From assembly GCA_045125935.1 (NCBI GenBank), contig JBGVNW010000018.1, positions 1 to 15,280 of the forward strand: DNA of 15,280 nucleotides, in the 5' to 3' direction. Origin of the DNA: CAG-877 sp045125935 (GTDB lineage: Bacteria > Bacillota_I > Bacilli_A > RF39 > UBA660). Made by a program: the position numbers and the translations under genes. This document shows positions 15,095 to 15,280 of the stretch, piece after piece. Every line of letters starts with the position of its first letter. Position 1 is the stretch's first letter. A model generated the notes under the pieces. The model was given only the letters and a program-made list of their open reading frames with translations, was not told the origin of the DNA and searched no databases.

Positions 15095-15123
15095 AGTATA
15101 ACATACGAATTATTTATAGTCAA
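15095..15123 (-). promoter_or_regulatory. Strong promoter of the transglutaminase-like gene
   Basis: On the minus strand TTGACT (15123-15118) and TATACT (15100-15095) are separated by exactly 17 bases. The -10 box is preceded by TGT, an extended -10 element. Each hexamer has five of six consensus bases. It is the best housekeeping-type promoter in the window, placing the start about 20 bases before the AUG. Confidence 0.8.
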
Positions 15124-15194
15124 AAAAAGCTACTAAGATGATAGCGTTTCCAAAGTGTGGAGATTTTAAAACAAAACCCTTATATAATAAAAAA

Positions 15195-15265
15195 ACGGTT
15201 AAAACCTAAAAAATGCTTTATAATTGAATTGCTAAATAAACAATAGAAAGCGAGGTTTTAACCGT
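15195..15265 (+). repeat. 13-bp inverted repeat that could mask a ribosome binding site
   Basis: ACGGTTAAAACCT (15195-15207) and AGGTTTTAACCGT (15253-15265) are perfect inverted copies separated by 45 bases. The second arm ends directly before an ATG and covers the likely SD (GAGG, 15252-15255). In a transcript carrying both arms the start site would be paired. A TATAAT at 15219-15224 lies between the arms, so a transcript starting there would lack the first arm; another TATAAT at 15183-15188 would include both. Confidence 0.7.
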
Positions 15266-15280
15266 ATGAAAATTATACCA
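15266..15280 (+). CDS. First codons of a gene cut by the window edge
   Basis: ATG at 15266 opens a reading frame of five codons (MKIIP) that runs off the window. GAGG lies 10 bases upstream, within the inverted repeat. The product cannot be identified from five residues. The leader architecture suggests a transposase or another tightly limited gene, but this is inference. Confidence 0.35.

Noticed and set aside
15124..15194. Insertion-sequence terminal repeat upstream of the right-edge gene
   Set aside because: No terminal repeat pair or target duplication can be shown because the element, if any, extends beyond the window.

Overview
The window reads as chromosome of an AT-rich, low-GC Gram-positive bacterium (Bacillota, class Bacilli or an Erysipelotrichia/RF39-like relative). 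The evidence is the gene order, the DivIB-type FtsQ, the Gram-positive style MurB and the strong Shine-Dalgarno (SD) sites. TGA is a stop (for example at the end of murG) and tryptophan is TGG, so this is the standard bacterial code and not the Mycoplasma code. No clear species assignment is possible from sequence alone.

Region 1 (about 130-8052, minus strand) is the distal part of a division and cell-wall (dcw) cluster: murG, murB, ftsQ/divIB, two paralogous multi-pass membrane proteins, ftsA, ftsZ. Genes from murG to the second membrane protein overlap or lie a few bases apart, so they form one transcription unit from a promoter just upstream of murG. A second promoter lies directly before ftsA. 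A hairpin terminator overlaps the ftsZ stop codon. MurG and MurB act in peptidoglycan precursor synthesis; FtsQ, FtsA and FtsZ build the division ring. In Bacillus subtilis the divIB-ftsA interval holds ylxW, ylxX and sbp. Here it holds two tandem GT-C-like membrane proteins, the most unusual feature of the cluster.

Region 2 (8061-12854) starts with a MacB-like fused ABC transporter (minus strand) ending in its own terminator. Divergent from it is a plus-strand operon of tmcAL (tRNA-Met cytidine acetate ligase), gmk (guanylate kinase) and a small two-helix membrane protein, closed by a hairpin that also ends the facing minus-strand gene.

Region 3 (12834-15123, minus strand) is accessory. It holds a membrane-anchored surface protein split by a frameshift, and a 421-residue protein of unknown role with a transglutaminase-like C-terminal region that lacks the expected catalytic residues and has a very good promoter.

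Region 4 (15124-15280) is the leader and first codons of a plus-strand gene cut by the window edge. A perfect 13-bp inverted repeat there could hide its ribosome binding site, an arrangement known from transposase genes. No rRNA, tRNA, CRISPR array or complete insertion sequence was seen, and no gene-free stretch exceeds about 200 bases.
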